From Nipponacmea schrenckii (taxonomy: Eukaryota > Mollusca > Gastropoda > Lottiidae), in contig CM060200.1 of the NCBI GenBank assembly GCA_030562195.1, positions 28,931,023 through 28,995,022 on the forward strand: a stretch of DNA of 64,000 nucleotides, read 5' to 3'. Positions within the stretch are counted from its first letter, which is position 1. Each line of letters opens with the position of its first letter. The notes beneath the pieces are model-generated. The model had not been told where the DNA came from. It saw only the letters and a program-made list of their open reading frames with translations, and made no database searches. A program made the translations under genes and the position numbers. Below, in pieces: positions 32,540-44,382 of this stretch.

Positions 32540-35105
32540 GCCGTTTCTTGGTCCAAGGTTTTTAAGGTAACCAATTGTATGATTATACACATAAGCTATC
32601 TAATTATCTGTGGGTTTTAGATTCCACCAACCTTCAAACTGCAGATGATGTCCACAATTTTTACCAAAAAATCCTTCCTAAAGCACATAAAGCCATACTG
32701 GTCAGCTGCGGTAAAGAACCTACATCAAAGTATGAGAGCAAAACGAAGATCCTGGATAACCAATGGCAAGCAAAATGATCGATCAAATAGTGACTTCTAT
32801 GAATACAAATTGGCTAAGACTGCATTTGGGAGAGAACTACGTCGAGCTTCTTCGCAACATTTATCTGATCACTTCCTGAAGATTGATACTTCGTTAGAGG
32901 TAGATGATAAATTGTTCTGGTCATTGATTAAAAACTCAAAACGCGGAGGCCAAAATGGCGAGAGAAGTTGTTTAGAGGTAAATGGTGAACTGTTAAATGA
33001 CCCTCTGTCTGTATTAAATGGGTGGACGTCACATTTCCAGTCTGTCTTCTCAAACGATGATGATCCTTCGTTTGACACACGATTCTACACAGAGGTCACG
33101 AATAAGAGTGTACGAGAAGAATTTAGGTCACCAAATGTCTATGATAAGATTTTAACCTCTACGCAAGATGTAACTGAAGTCTGTAGTAGTAGAGTCAAGA
33201 ACAACAAGTGTGGTGATATTGATGGAATCAATTATGAACATTTGAAATACGGGGGTAAAACCTTATACAGGCATCGATCTAATCTATTTAACGCAGTCCT
33301 GAGGTTAGGTGCTGTTCCTACGACTTGGAAACCTATTTTCAAAGGTGGTACCAAGAGCCGAAAAGATCCCAATTCTTACAGGGGTATACCTATAATGCCC
33401 ACAATTGAATAGGTATTTGAAAAACTGATTGAGAAGAAAAGCTTACCAGAAACAATGAATTTCCTAATCCTTTACAAGTGGCCTACCAAAAGGGAATGTC
33501 TTCAATACATGCATCGTTTGTAGTAGGCTACAAGAGTCAATAAACCATTACAAGGAACGATCAAGCGCCTTGTACATTGCTTTTCTAGATAGCTCCAAGG
33601 TCTTTGATTGTGTTTGGCACGATGGCCTGCTGCACAAGCTCTACAGAATTGGAACACGAGCAGCTCTGTGGAATATTATTGACTCTATGAACACATCAAT
33701 GACCATCAATCACCAAGCAGATGATGTTGCGGTTGCTGGTCCGACACAAACTGGGCTACAAAGACTGTTGGAAATATGTCAAAACTACAGTTCCAAATGG
33801 AGATTTAAATTTTCAACTTCAAAGAGTGTAATTTTACAGTTCAACAATAAAAAAGGAAAGAAACTCCCTGATCCTGAAATTTTGCTCTTTAAATCACCTT
33901 TACCAGTAGAAAATTCTATCAAACACGTTGGCATTTTAATGAATACAAAATTTGACTCAAGAGAAAGAACATCAGCAGCATGTAGAGCAATAAGTTCAAA
34001 CTCGTATTTATTAACTCATGCCCAGGAGCTAAATCCTCTTACTCTCACCACATTACTTTACAGGTGTGTCCTTCCAAAAGCTCTTTATGGCTGCCAATTA
34101 TAGTATGACCTTTCTGCTGCACATGTACTTATATTAGAACGGGCTCATAGATTTATTTACAAGAGAATTCCGGGGTTACATTATAGGACCTGTTCTAAAA
34201 TATGTTTAGGTTTAATTGGCTGGTAATCAATTGAGACATTTATTGACTCTCAAAAACTGCTACTCTTTGGTCAACTTATCCATTTGAATTCCGCATGCAC
34301 TCCGTATAGACTCTTCATAACTCGATTGTTGGAATACCACCATTGAACAGACATAACAAGTTTCGGATTTGTACCAGACGTCGTTAGAATTCTTGAAAAG
34401 TACAGACTTGTAGAATATCTACTTACATTCCTCAAAGATTATACATTTCCTCCATAATCTACATGGAAGAAAATAGTGCGGCATCAGATAAAAATCATTG
34501 AAACAGAACGCCATAACCTAAGTGCACATGTTGACCCGGACTTGGAAATATCCAACCAAATTCAACCAGTTGGGACAAGTCATCCAGTATTTCAAATTCG
34601 ACGCTCTAATCCCTCTCAAAGAGCTAAAAGTCAGATTTTGGTTAAATGCTGCACCCTATTAAGACCTTCTGCCGAGAGAAACGTACTATGTGAAAAGTGT
34701 GGTCAATTTTTTAGATGTATTATTCTACATGGTCTCCTAGAATGCCCCCTTTTTGATGAAGCAAGAATTGAGTTCTGGAATTCTGCTACTTTGCTTTTAG
34801 GTAAATCAGAGTCCGAGATGCCAGCCTTCGTGAACAATTGACTGCGATATTTAGTTTAATGTTCGTATCCCCAAATTCTGCATCATATTGCTAAGCTGAC
34901 AACCGATTTCAGATCGCATCCAGACTATGGTTTTCTCCTGTGTGTACTGATCGGTATTTCGAGTAAGACTACTATCAGTCTATACTTATCTAGTCTTGTA
35001 AATATTGTTTAATCATCGTCCTTTGAACATATTAATTGCTGTTTATTTGTATATGCCTGTATTATGAATCTTCATCTTGGAGGAAATAAAGATGTATATG
35101 TCATT
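32540..35105 (+). pseudogene. LINE delta: reverse transcriptase to 3' end
   Basis: From left: pre-RT region (KPYWSAAVKNLHQSMRAKRR, DDKLFWSLIKNSKRGGQN), finger region (VKNNKCGDIDGINYEHLKYG, DPNSYRGIPI at 33371-33397), stop at 33410, then YIAFLDSSKVFDCVWHDGLL with one catalytic Asp, a deletion joining it directly to HQADDVAVAGPTQTGLQ (ADD box), SKWRFKFSTSKSVI, and a C-terminal tail with CEKCGQFFRCIILHGLLECP. The 3' flank contains AATAAAGATG (about 35087). The endonuclease is absent or reduced to traces before 32540. RNase H is absent. It is a third LINE family in this window. Confidence 0.75.
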
Positions 35106-35237
35106 ATTGTCACTTACAAGTGTTGGATTACTACTCGTTATTAAGATAGCTGCTTTATGCTGGATTTAATAGTTTTTAGTTATTTGCCTATTGTTTTTTA
35201 ATGAGTTGAACTTATAAACTTCATCTCACATATAATT

Positions 35238-35545
35238 GATTTCTTTTGAAATTAGTTTATTATTGGTCGTAGGATTCGCCCGAAAATCAAAGATGGTCGT
35301 AAGATTCGCCCGAATCTCAACAAGATTATACCGCTTCTACTTACTCTAGTCGTTCATAACCCTTAGCATTCTTAACATACTGATATAATATTTGACATAA
35401 CTGATTTCTCTCGAAATTAGTTTATTGTTGGTCGTAAGATTCGCTTGAATCTCAATAAAATTATACCGCTTCTGTTTACGCTAGTCGGTCATAATACTTA
35501 AATCTGCCGCGTCTATTATTCTAGTCGGTACAATCGAAAGTCTTA
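35238..35545 (+). repeat. 165-bp tandem monomers, probable LINE gamma2 5' UTR
   Basis: GAAATTAGTTTATT, GGTCGTAAGATTCGC, ATTATACCGCTTCT and CTAGTCGGTCATAA-like words occur twice with a 165-bp step (start words at 35238 and 35403); a third partial GTCGTAAGATTCGCCC lies at 35296 and a partial CTAGTCGGT at 35521. The array ends just before the ORF1 start codon at 35562. Confidence 0.6.
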
Positions 35546-35561
35546 TGCTCAAACACTTACT

Positions 35562-36694
35562 ATGGCTGAAGCGTTTAAGAGCACGCCTGCTCCAAAAACG
35601 TTCGAAAAAGTCACCCTGGTCAGACCCGAGGAAGGATTTACATTCAAAGGATGTAAAGGAACGTCAATCGGTCGAGAAGTCAGATCTTGGGGAATTGCTA
35701 GCTACCCATTGATCAAGATCCTAGGCAACGGATCAGTTCGTTTAGCCTTCTCGGCGAAAGGAAGCGCGGACATTGCGGACAAGACACCCTCCTCGGTAGA
35801 AAGTCGAAGATGGTGATACCACAATCGGTTAGCTCAGAACGATGCGTTGTGTATCGCATACCATCTGAGTAGGAACTGTCAGAAAACCTGCATGGAAGGG
35901 AGTATAACGTCTCTAGTGTACGTCGATTCAAAGTCAGGCGCCGAGGACGGAACGGTAGTTCTATCGTTCCCGAAAGGGCGAATTCCCAGACAAATCGGAA
36001 TCGTAGACGGGGTCCGCCGCTACTACAAATGCCAAAATTTTTGACATCTTGGCAAACACTGCCGAGGGACCCAAAAGTGTGGTAAATGTGGTGGCGTTAA
36101 CTCCACGGAGGCATGCAAGGCACTGGAAACGAAATGCGCCAATTGCAAGGGAGGGCATATGGCTGAAAACCCCAAGTGTCCGAAATGACAAAAGGTCAAA
36201 CACACGCTAAAGGTTAGAGCTACGATGGCGATATCCTTCAAAGAGGCAACAGCTCTCGTTAAGATTCGGGATGACTTTGAGGCAACGAAACTCAAGAAGA
36301 AAGATCATTCTTCGAAGGTGGAGAAACCGAAAAAGACCACTCCAGTATTCGAAACGAGCGTCCCCCCCCCCCTATAGTGTCAAAGGTGTCCGGATTCACA
36401 CCATTGTTTCGGGATGCAGATAGTTTCTTAAACTTGATGCTGGACGTTGGGACGAAGGGTACGATAAGCGCAGAGTTAGTCCGTGGATCATTCAGACTAT
36501 TAAAAACTCTGATGAGAACTTTAAGGAGTCCTCCATCCTCGCAAGTTTCTAGAAAACGGAAAAAGGATGCAAGAGGAAGTCCTGAATCGTCTCCTGATGC
36601 CTCGGTCGAAGACACGACTAAATGCAGATCAGCTTTCAAGTATGTCAGAAAGGTCAACAGGTATATCACCACCAACAATTCTATTTTGGCCTAA
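35562..36694 (+). pseudogene. LINE gamma2 ORF1 (Gag-like, CCHC zinc knuckles), frameshifted
   Basis: The ATG at 35562 opens 84 codons; further frames continue to 36694. Between 36010 and 36190 the frames give a double zinc-knuckle region (CGKCGGVNSTEACKALETKC, then CANCKGGHMAENPKCPK), typical of ORF1 proteins of I/Jockey-group elements, which bind the element RNA. A TGA breaks the frame just before the first knuckle, at 36042-36044, and another follows the last at 36187-36189. A run of ten C at 36363-36372 probably added a shift. A basic C-terminal part follows (SRKRKKDARGS). Confidence 0.75.
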
Positions 36695-36699
36695 CTTGA

Positions 36700-37420
36700 A
36701 CCATTTTGAATATCTAAATTAATACTGTCGGGGGATGAGTAAACATCCTTAAAGCTGGTCTTGAGCATGGACAAATCCTTTTTTTTATATGTATGTTTTG
36801 ATGTCTGATCGTCTCATGCAGATGTACTTGTCTATTCCTTGGTTTTTGTGGTCGTGTACTTGAATCTGTCCATTTTATACACATGTACTTGTGTATTTTA
36901 AAACTAATTGTACATTGAAATTATATATGGTTTTTGCTGTCATCACTTGATCGCCGGAAGATAAATCTGTCCATTATTTACACATGTAATTGTGTATTTT
37001 AAAATAAATTGTACGTTGAAATAATACGTGATTTTCTGCGGTCGTGTGCATGGCCGCGGGAACTATATATTACATCCATTTTATAAACAAATTGTAGGTT
37101 GAAAATCTGTCCATTTCATGCACATGTACTTGTGTATTTTTAAACAAATTGTACGTGGAGTATTGTATATTTATTTTGTGGTCATGGACTTGATCGCCGT
37201 AACATATATCTGTCCATTTGATACACATGTACTTGTGTATTTTTAGTATTTCAGACGAATTGTATATTGAGATATTATGTATTTTCGATTTTTTTTTTTT
37301 TTTGATTTTTTTTTCCAATGTATTGCCCCATGGGCTGAATGTGAGACAGGACCATGTCCTTGTGTATTGGGCCTAATTCTGACCCATGTAAAATAAAGAG
37401 TTTATTATTATTATTATTAA
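36700..37420 (+). mobile_element. LINE 3' tail with tandem repeats, inserted in LINE gamma2
   Basis: Between ORF1 and the endonuclease lies non-coding DNA with four to five diverged units of about 100-110 bp (ATCTGTCCATTTTATACAC, ATGTACTTGTGTATTTT, AATTGTACGTTGAAATA). It ends in CCATGGGCTGAATGTGAGAC, CATGTCCTTGTGTATTGGGC, AAATAAAGAGTTT and (ATT)n. The end matches the minus-strand tail at 8876-9020. The left boundary is uncertain. Confidence 0.65.
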
Positions 37421-37700
37421 TGAATTTGAGATTATCGGAGTATCCCTCTCCCTTGCTGTAGAATAAAATTGCAATAGTTTATCTGCCGCCTGGTAAGAAT
37501 GTCATTGAACCAAGCTCATATCGAACGTGAACAGATATCCCATCATAACGTCCTGTGTGGTGACTTCAATTCCAAACACGCCGCATGGGGATCGAAGAAG
37601 CAAGATGGTCGAGGAGAGGGACTACTCGAATTCATAGAGGATAAAGACATGTGCTTATTGAACGAATATAGCTTCACACTGCAACTGGCAAGTTAGTTCG
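37421..37700 (+). pseudogene. LINE gamma2 endonuclease fragment
   Basis: Frames give FEIIGVSLSLAVE, IVYLPPGKNV and HHNVLCGDFNSKHAAWGS. GDFN-x-KH-x-x-W is the hallmark of the AP-type endonuclease of I/Jockey elements, with D and N in the active site. The region after LLNEYSF is deleted before the RT begins at about 37810. Confidence 0.75.
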
Positions 37701-37812
37701 ACCGAGACCCTTGAAAGTGATCATCTAGTAATAGATATTACTTATAAGGGTCAATCCAGTGTGTTGATGCACATAGATGAAAACGACTCACTGAGTCTCC
37801 CCTTAACAGCTG

Positions 37813-39169
37813 ATGAACTTCAGAAAGGGGGGGGGGATGAACGTCAAGTATTCGATGCTGAAGAAATTGCCTCCCGAAGCTTCGAAAATCCTTCTGGATC
37901 TATTCAATGAATTTTGGAAAAATGGCCTCGTACCGACAAAATGGAAAACGGCATCCATTATACCTATCCTAAAGGCTGGAAAAGATCAAGCGAAATCGGA
38001 GTCTTACAGACCCGTTAGTTAGCCTTACATCCACATTATGCAAAATCCTCGAAACGATGATAACAAATCGTCTTCGGTATTTCCTGGAAAGAAATAATCT
38101 TCTAGACAATAATCAAAGTGGTTTCAGAAAGATCATATCTACGGGGGATCAAATTGTTAGACTACAAGACACAATGTTTAAGACATGGAACAGTTATGGT
38201 TTCCTCTGTACTTCGTTCGCAGACTTAACAAAAGCTTTTGATTTGGTCTGGACTGATGGAGTATTCCACAAGCTGCGCCAACTAGGAATAGGTGGCCGTA
38301 TGCACAACTGGAAATCAAGTTTTCTCGCGGATAGGAAGACACGTGTAACCATAGGAAAGGGTTTCAGCGATGAATTCAGTCTGGAAAATGGCACGCCAAT
38401 AGGCTCAGTCATTAGCCCCACCTTGTTTAGTATAATGGTCAATGATATCCGCAACTCCAAATACCTTTCAAACGAATGTCAGACCGCGGTGTTTGCTGAC
38501 GACAGCACTTTTTGGAGCAATGGTTACTTATACCCGAACCTAAAAGAACGGATGCAACTAAGCTTGGATCGCTTTGCAAAGTGGGCAAATGACTGGGGAT
38601 TTAGAATATCCAAAGCCAAAACGGTGGGAATGTTGGTCTGCGCAGACCCCCAGGTGACCGACATGCGATTAGTTTTGGATGGCGAGCCTATCCGATTCGT
38701 CGGTGAAACCAAGCTTCTTGGTGTAACTTTCGATAGGAAACTCTCATGTGGACCCCACATCACAAATATCAAACACAGGTGCCAAGCTTTGCTGAATTTA
38801 ATGAGAAATATATCTGGCATTGAATGGGGTGCCAATGTGGTGACGCTCATGATGATCTATCGTGCGCTGATCTGGCCCATCTTGGACTACGGTTCACAGG
38901 CATTCATGACTGCTAGACCAATGCTTCTGCATAAACTAGATATAATCCGCATAGCCACCGGAGGAGGTATCGGAATAAAAACGTCGCTACTCCAAGATGT
39001 TGGTGAGGTCCCTCTCAAACTCCACAGAGAGGAGCAAGCTCTTAGATACGGGTCAAAAACCAAGCACCTTGGAAAATCATCTCCCACCTACCTCGAGATC
39101 ACGGGGTTCAGGCAAGCCAAAAAGAATATCAGCTTTGGTCAAGGGACGATCCCTTCATCGCTCGGATGA
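37813..39169 (+). pseudogene. LINE gamma2 reverse transcriptase, nearly intact
   Basis: A first frame (37813-38022) has FNEFWKNGLVPTKWKTASII and ESYRPVS; after a one-base shift a 370-codon frame (38057-39169) follows: LLDNNQSGFRK, FADLTKAFDLVWTDGVFHKL with catalytic Asp, LENGTPIGSVISPTLFSIMV, AVFADDSTFWSNGY (FADD box), KWANDWGFRISKAKT and TKLLGVTFDRKLSC. All polymerase motifs are readable, which makes this the best preserved LINE RT in the window. Tail to the RNase H at 39166. Confidence 0.85.
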
Positions 39170-39936
39170 TCGCTTTAACTCATATGGACGCAAGATGGTC
39201 GGAAAGCACCCGTATCTACACTGAGGGTTCACATAACCTTGAAAATAGTACGACCGGGTTTGGGATTTATATCCCTTCGAGCAGTACAAGAATAATCAAG
39301 CGATTACCCAATAACTGTTCGGTGTATACTTCAGAGATGCTTGCACGACGGTGCAATATTCCGCAGGCCACCATAATCCAAATTATGTAGTATTAAGCGA
39401 CTCGCTTAGCAGTCTGATGTCGATTGTCAACGACTCTTCGAGTTCCCAATCGGGGCTAGTGGATGAAATCAGGCAAGTGTGCTCATGAATACATAGTCAA
39501 GGCAAATCAATCGAGTTGGCATGGATCCAGTCTCATGTTGGCATACAAGGAAATGAGATTGCAGATGAACTCGCAAAACAAGGACTAGATTTAACGGAAA
39601 TTGAGACGATAGACTACAGCTTATCAGAAGTCCGGAGCATGATCGGTAAAAGCATCAAATCTGCATGGGAGGTAACTCTCGTGGATGCTGATACGTTCCG
39701 CTTCAGACTAAACGATAGCATTAGCATTGCACCATCCCAATCGACAGATCTGTCGGTCGGTCGCACGTCTGAGAATGGTGGGTGAGGTAGGAAATCACAA
39801 ATACAAACTAAAGCTATGTCGCTGCAGTGAAGCTGGCACAGCAGAACATCTGTTAATCCATTGTGAGCAATTAAGGGAAGAGAGGCAAACGCTGGTCGAT
39901 TACCGAAGCAGACACCATACCAGTCAGTCAGTATAA
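39166..39936 (+). pseudogene. LINE gamma2 RNase H and C-terminal region
   Basis: Frames give IYTEGSHNLENSTTGFGIYI (the first catalytic Asp is replaced: TEGS where TDGS is usual), NNCSVYTSEMLARR (E-helix), VLSDSLSSLMSIV with Asp near 39395, and AWIQSHVGIQGNEIADELAK with the last Asp. A Cys/His tail follows (CRCSEAGTAEHLLIHCEQLR). Frameshifts occur near 39390 and 39780. The organisation matches LINE gamma1. Confidence 0.75.
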
Positions 39937-41240
39937 CAAATAATCTTCTCCTTTTGTTTCATGGTTATGTTATGTCTCATGACTGGAGGGGTTAGTTTGG
40001 TGGCAGCAGAATCTGAACTCCCCAAAACTTGCTAAGTTACGGAATTTATACCCTGACCCCGGTTTACCCTCCAACCTGTATCACATGCTCTGCGTCCAGC
40101 ACATTTATTGGTGGAATCATTTAACTGCGCAAGTGACTGCATACGTGCTAGCTGCAACATTCTTAAATAGAATTATTGTTTCCATAAACTGTTATATTAC
40201 AATAGTGTTGTAAGTCAACTGGGATGACTGACCAGGAGAGCCCCAGTTTCATGATATAAAGGCATGACAAAAACCGCGGAAAGCATATCATGCAGGCATA
40301 ACTAAACGAATGATCTGCAAAAAATACTTTGTGGTTTAAATTTTGAGTCTTTAAACTACGAAAACATGACAAATTGCTGCATACTATGAAAAGTGTAGAA
40401 ATGATGAATTCCTCACAAGCCTTAAATACAGCGGCTTAGTGACAGGTAAAATTGATCTGTGCATTGAATGAAGCAAAGCTATGAAACATTTGTGACGAAG
40501 ACTCTGAATTATATGTCCTAAGGCTTCCAAAAATATGGACAGTTTTGAATATAATGGACAATTGCTGAAGTAATGGACAGGTAGTGAGAAACAACATCAC
40601 TCACGCATTTCAGGGCAATAAATTTAACAATACTGACGTCATATCTTTCATATAACACAATCTTTTTTATTTCTTTGCACATCAGACTTAAATGTACACA
40701 CTTCCGCAATTTTATCCATCGTTTTCCATGTAAATGAATGTTATATAAGATTTTTTTATGAAATTTACTGGCTTTAAAATATCTAAAATTAATATTAGCT
40801 CTCATAATGTTGAGAAATAATTAGGACACTCTGTTTTAAATTACTCCCATGAAAGAAATTCTTATTAGATACATTGCAATAAATGGCATATTTTAAGAAA
40901 TATATTGACATTTTTAATGAACATTGTGCCCAATTCCTCTGTAAGTATATATAAGTTTACGTTGTTTGTCTACAGAATATCGTATATATTGATTTTCCGT
41001 GGTAAAATATGTATTAGTTGTCTTTTTATCTCATCATGTCGATTTACGTTTTAAAAATGAGTGTAAAGAAAACGTTTTGTTTATAGTGGGTCGGCTGCCT
41101 AGGGCAACAACGCCAACGTTTTACAATGTCAAGTAGAAATATCATTTTGATATTTTGATCATTCGTTCAATACTCATCCAATTTATGTATGTTCATTTCA
41201 TACAACCTAATCGGATTATGAACAATGTTGCTGGTTGTTT

Positions 41241-41271
<31 letters not shown>

Positions 41272-43462
41272 TGTTTTTTTTGAAAATAAAAGTACTTGAA
41301 TATCTCAACTAAAAATATGTAGATTATGTCAAAAAAAACAGTTCGGTATATAATAATGAAAATTTCTTGAAAAATAAGACATAAAAATATTGCATTTGCA
41401 AAACACAGCTGTCAATGGCATTACAGTTAAAGAGATTTAGTCGTCAAATATTGAATGCCATTCAAAATCTTTCATGTAGTTTTTCGATGAGTATACAATT
41501 ATAACACACTAGCGCTTATTCCCGGCTTCGCCCAGGGTTATTTACCAGTCACTTGAATGTCTTGACACCCACCATCACAAACCACACACAAAAAGTTCAA
41601 TAGTTTGGAAGGCTGATTGATATTGGTTATACAGCTGCATTGGATGCCCCTTGACTGATCAGTCTTGAAGGACTTCAGGGTAGACTACCATTTTTCCTTG
41701 TCCCTACTCTGTGCACATCCTTGTATTTACAGGACACTTCCTTATATATTATATAGTACGAGGAAATAAGGGAAAAACATAACCCATTTCAATCAATGTT
41801 AATTGATTAAAAGAAATACCGTGGGCATGAAGTTTTTTAATTCAATGCATGAGTAGTTGGTAGTGAAAAAACATTCAGTACTTAGAGGTTAAAAATATCG
41901 CCACAACAACAATAAGACAAGATTATTTACTGGATAAAATTGTCTTCCATTGAAATACAACAAATACAACCACTCCTTCTACAAACAGAGCCATAAATAA
42001 AAACGGGGTATTTTACGATCATTTTAAGTGAAAAAACCATATCAGAAAAATCCAAACTAAAGATATTCATAGAAAAAAACTCATCTTTAAGGGTTACAAC
42101 TGTAACAGGAAGTGGGGGGGGGATTTCAAGGAATCATTTATGATTTGAAAAATATTTGTGTTATCTCTTTGTGTATCAACATTAGATTAACTGCTTCTCT
42201 TGAAATTTTAAACGTCATTTTCAAAATATCCTTCTTCATTTAATTTTTGATCAAGAATTTGATTTGGTGTGTATAGTTTGAAATATAACCTTAATGGGGC
42301 ATTATGATACTGTCCAGGTCGAACATTGAGAAATATTTGTCCCTTAAGCTGAACTAAAATTATTTGGCCGTTAATATTTTAAGGTCAAATTTATGCCAAT
42401 GAACAATGAACACCTATTGTATTATGACACTGTATGTGGTTCAAAATACGATCCAAACCAGATTGTATAAATTCATAAAATCGTCATTTTTAAAAAAAAG
42501 TGTATTTTTACGTGTAATATCTCCTAACTTATTTACTTTTTGCAATTTTAGTCTTTCTAGAACGTACATTGTATTTTGAACCACATACATATATGTATTA
42601 TTTCATGGGAGATTTGTCCTTTGCATTTTCTACAGTTAAACTAGGAGCAATTACTACTCGAGATTCAGATACAATAGGTTTTTATTTGGTCAATTTCTGC
42701 TAATATCTAGAGTAAACATAAAAAATGAGGTCAATTGTTAGAGCTGATAAGTCGATCACTCGATAAATTATTTTGGGGTGTTATAAGACATACTCTCCTA
42801 TAAAAGCAGTGACCTAGGATAATTAGCCAGATTTATAATCACTGCAGTGATTTATTTGTCATTTAAGAGGTGATAACTTTCAGAATAATCAATCAATGCG
42901 TTATGCAAATAATATTAAAAGAAAACAGATACGATATACGTTGGAGAAAATTGATATAGATAGATATTTCAATATGGTGGTTTTACCTACCTTAGCGAAA
43001 AAAATATCCTTAGACAAAAAAACATTCCTGTTCAACGAAGCATTTATTTTAAAACGAGTCCTTGTATTTGTTTGAATAGCAATGGCTTTACCGACGAACT
43101 TCTTAAATAGTATTCAGGTTATCTGTAAGTAAATATACACGATAAAATAGGTACAGCCCCCTATTCACGTTACTTTTTATCGTTGCTTCATCGTATGCCT
43201 AGGGACACTATGTTTTAAATGTGTAATAAGAAAAGGAAATTTGTCATATTGACGTAGTTACCTAGCAACGTAATTTATATGTGTCACAAATTTAATTAGC
43301 TCCAATGACAGGTAAAGATGTTGTGTCGACGCCAAAGGATATATTTATTATGTACCGGTAGATGTTGTTTTATAGTCATTTTATTATCAATAGGTGACGG
43401 TTTATTATCGATTATATATCAATCAATAAAAGATAGTATGTTATCTTATCTCAGTAATTATT
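39937..43462. other. Long AT-rich stretch without recognisable gene
   Basis: No domain, exon chain or LINE body was recognised in these 3.5 kb. It contains (GTTTT)n-like T-rich DNA at 41230-41282, a GC-rich phrase CGGCTTCGCCCAGGG at about 41522, a G-run at 42112-42121, and the short MITE at 42432-42588. Confidence 0.6.
42432..42588. mobile_element. 157-bp MITE with perfect 18-bp terminal inverted repeats
   Basis: GTATGTGGTTCAAAATAC at 42432-42449 is the exact complement of GTATTTTGAACCACATAC at 42571-42588. The interior is AT-rich and includes AATCTCCTAACTTA and CAATTTTAGTCTTT. Similar words occur in the element at 54055-54928, suggesting one family. No protein is encoded. Confidence 0.75.
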
Positions 43463-43657
43463 TTATTGGGCGAAATTTTGTAATATATTCCTCAACGAAT
43501 GGAGAGTTGTGACAAAACGTAATTCTAATGGCAAAAAGTTCCAGTGGTGTGGTGCAGCAACACGAAATGCTCTGTCACCAGTTCGTACACCAAAATCTCG
43601 CCCATCACTTCTAACGAGTATAAAACTGTTGCTTGATCGTAGTGATCTTGATGGCAC
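43463..43657 (-). pseudogene. LINE ORF2 extreme C-terminus
   Basis: The minus-strand peptide has RSLRSSNSFILVR, TGDRAFRVAAPHHWNFLPLE and LRF, which matches the common ending 'R-LRSS ... G-RAF-VAAP-LWNSLP--LR' of CR1/Jockey-like LINE proteins. Nothing else of that element was found nearby. Confidence 0.7.
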
Positions 43658-44072
43658 ACAAAACAGAACTAGCTGAGATAGATAATTTGCTCCCGAATAG
43701 CTTTAAAAGTGAGAAGAAAAAGTTTGTAAATAATACGGAATACCACTTTTTTATACACCAAAAAGAGCAGGTCGTTTCGGCAATCATATTAATCTGTCTA
43801 TTCTTTTACACTCGCCTTCGGCTACGGCGAGGGTATAACATCGTACTTGTTTCTGCAAAGAGGCAAGTAATAAACTAAACATCTCAATTCAAAGAGGTTT
43901 AAACATAACCTTGACCCAATAGTAGTTAAATAAATATCCAGCGCTCGTGCATCTCGTCATGAAGTAGTAAGTTCATTAAGTTTTAGCTCAAGTGCTATAC
44001 TTAGTGTTTGTTTTTAACCAGATTTTGTACTAGAGCGTTGTTCAGTTCACGTATTATTAAATATTTATTGGT

Positions 44073-44077
44073 TAGCA
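44073..44077 (+). repeat. Target-site duplication TAGCA (left)
   Basis: TAGCA immediately precedes the left LTR and is repeated at 48507-48511 after the right LTR, as expected for a 5-bp integration footprint. Confidence 0.85.
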
Positions 44078-44270
44078 TGTTATATCGGGACTTACGATAC
44101 ATAATTGAATAGTATTTGGGCATGTATACTGGGAAGAAAGCATAATAAAAGACAGGTTCAAAATCAACGTGGTTTACATGATAACAACAAAGGGAGGTTA
44201 CTCTAACTAGAGTTTACACAATCATGTATGGAAGGAATTACATGCCATAATGTAAATTGACTATACAACA
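44078..44270 (-). repeat. 3' LTR of the Ty3-type element (193 bp)
   Basis: Plus-strand borders are TGTTATATCGGGAC and GACTATACAACA. Compared with the other LTR it lacks about 12 bp (TCTCTTCTAGG-like) and has an extra 3-4 bp near 44249. Confidence 0.9.
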
Positions 44271-44290
44271 TCTTCCCCTTTTTTTTTGAA
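44271..44290 (-). promoter_or_regulatory. Polypurine tract
   Basis: On the minus strand a run of A followed by GGGGAAGA abuts the 3' LTR. It is the expected primer for plus-strand DNA synthesis. Confidence 0.75.
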
Positions 44291-44382
44291 AGTACAAACT
44301 TACTACTGTTAAAAATGAAAAAGCATTCACTAATTGTGAAAAATGAAAATGTATACTTCGGAATAATTCCTCAATAAAATGT

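Noticed and set aside
41510..41545. GC-rich phrase similar to ends of some RTE-like elements
   Set aside because: It is too short and no body or second end was found nearby.
43795..43845. CTCGCC ... GGCGAG hairpin resembling the one at 59443
   Set aside because: Only the short stem is shared; the flanks do not align, so I do not claim a family.
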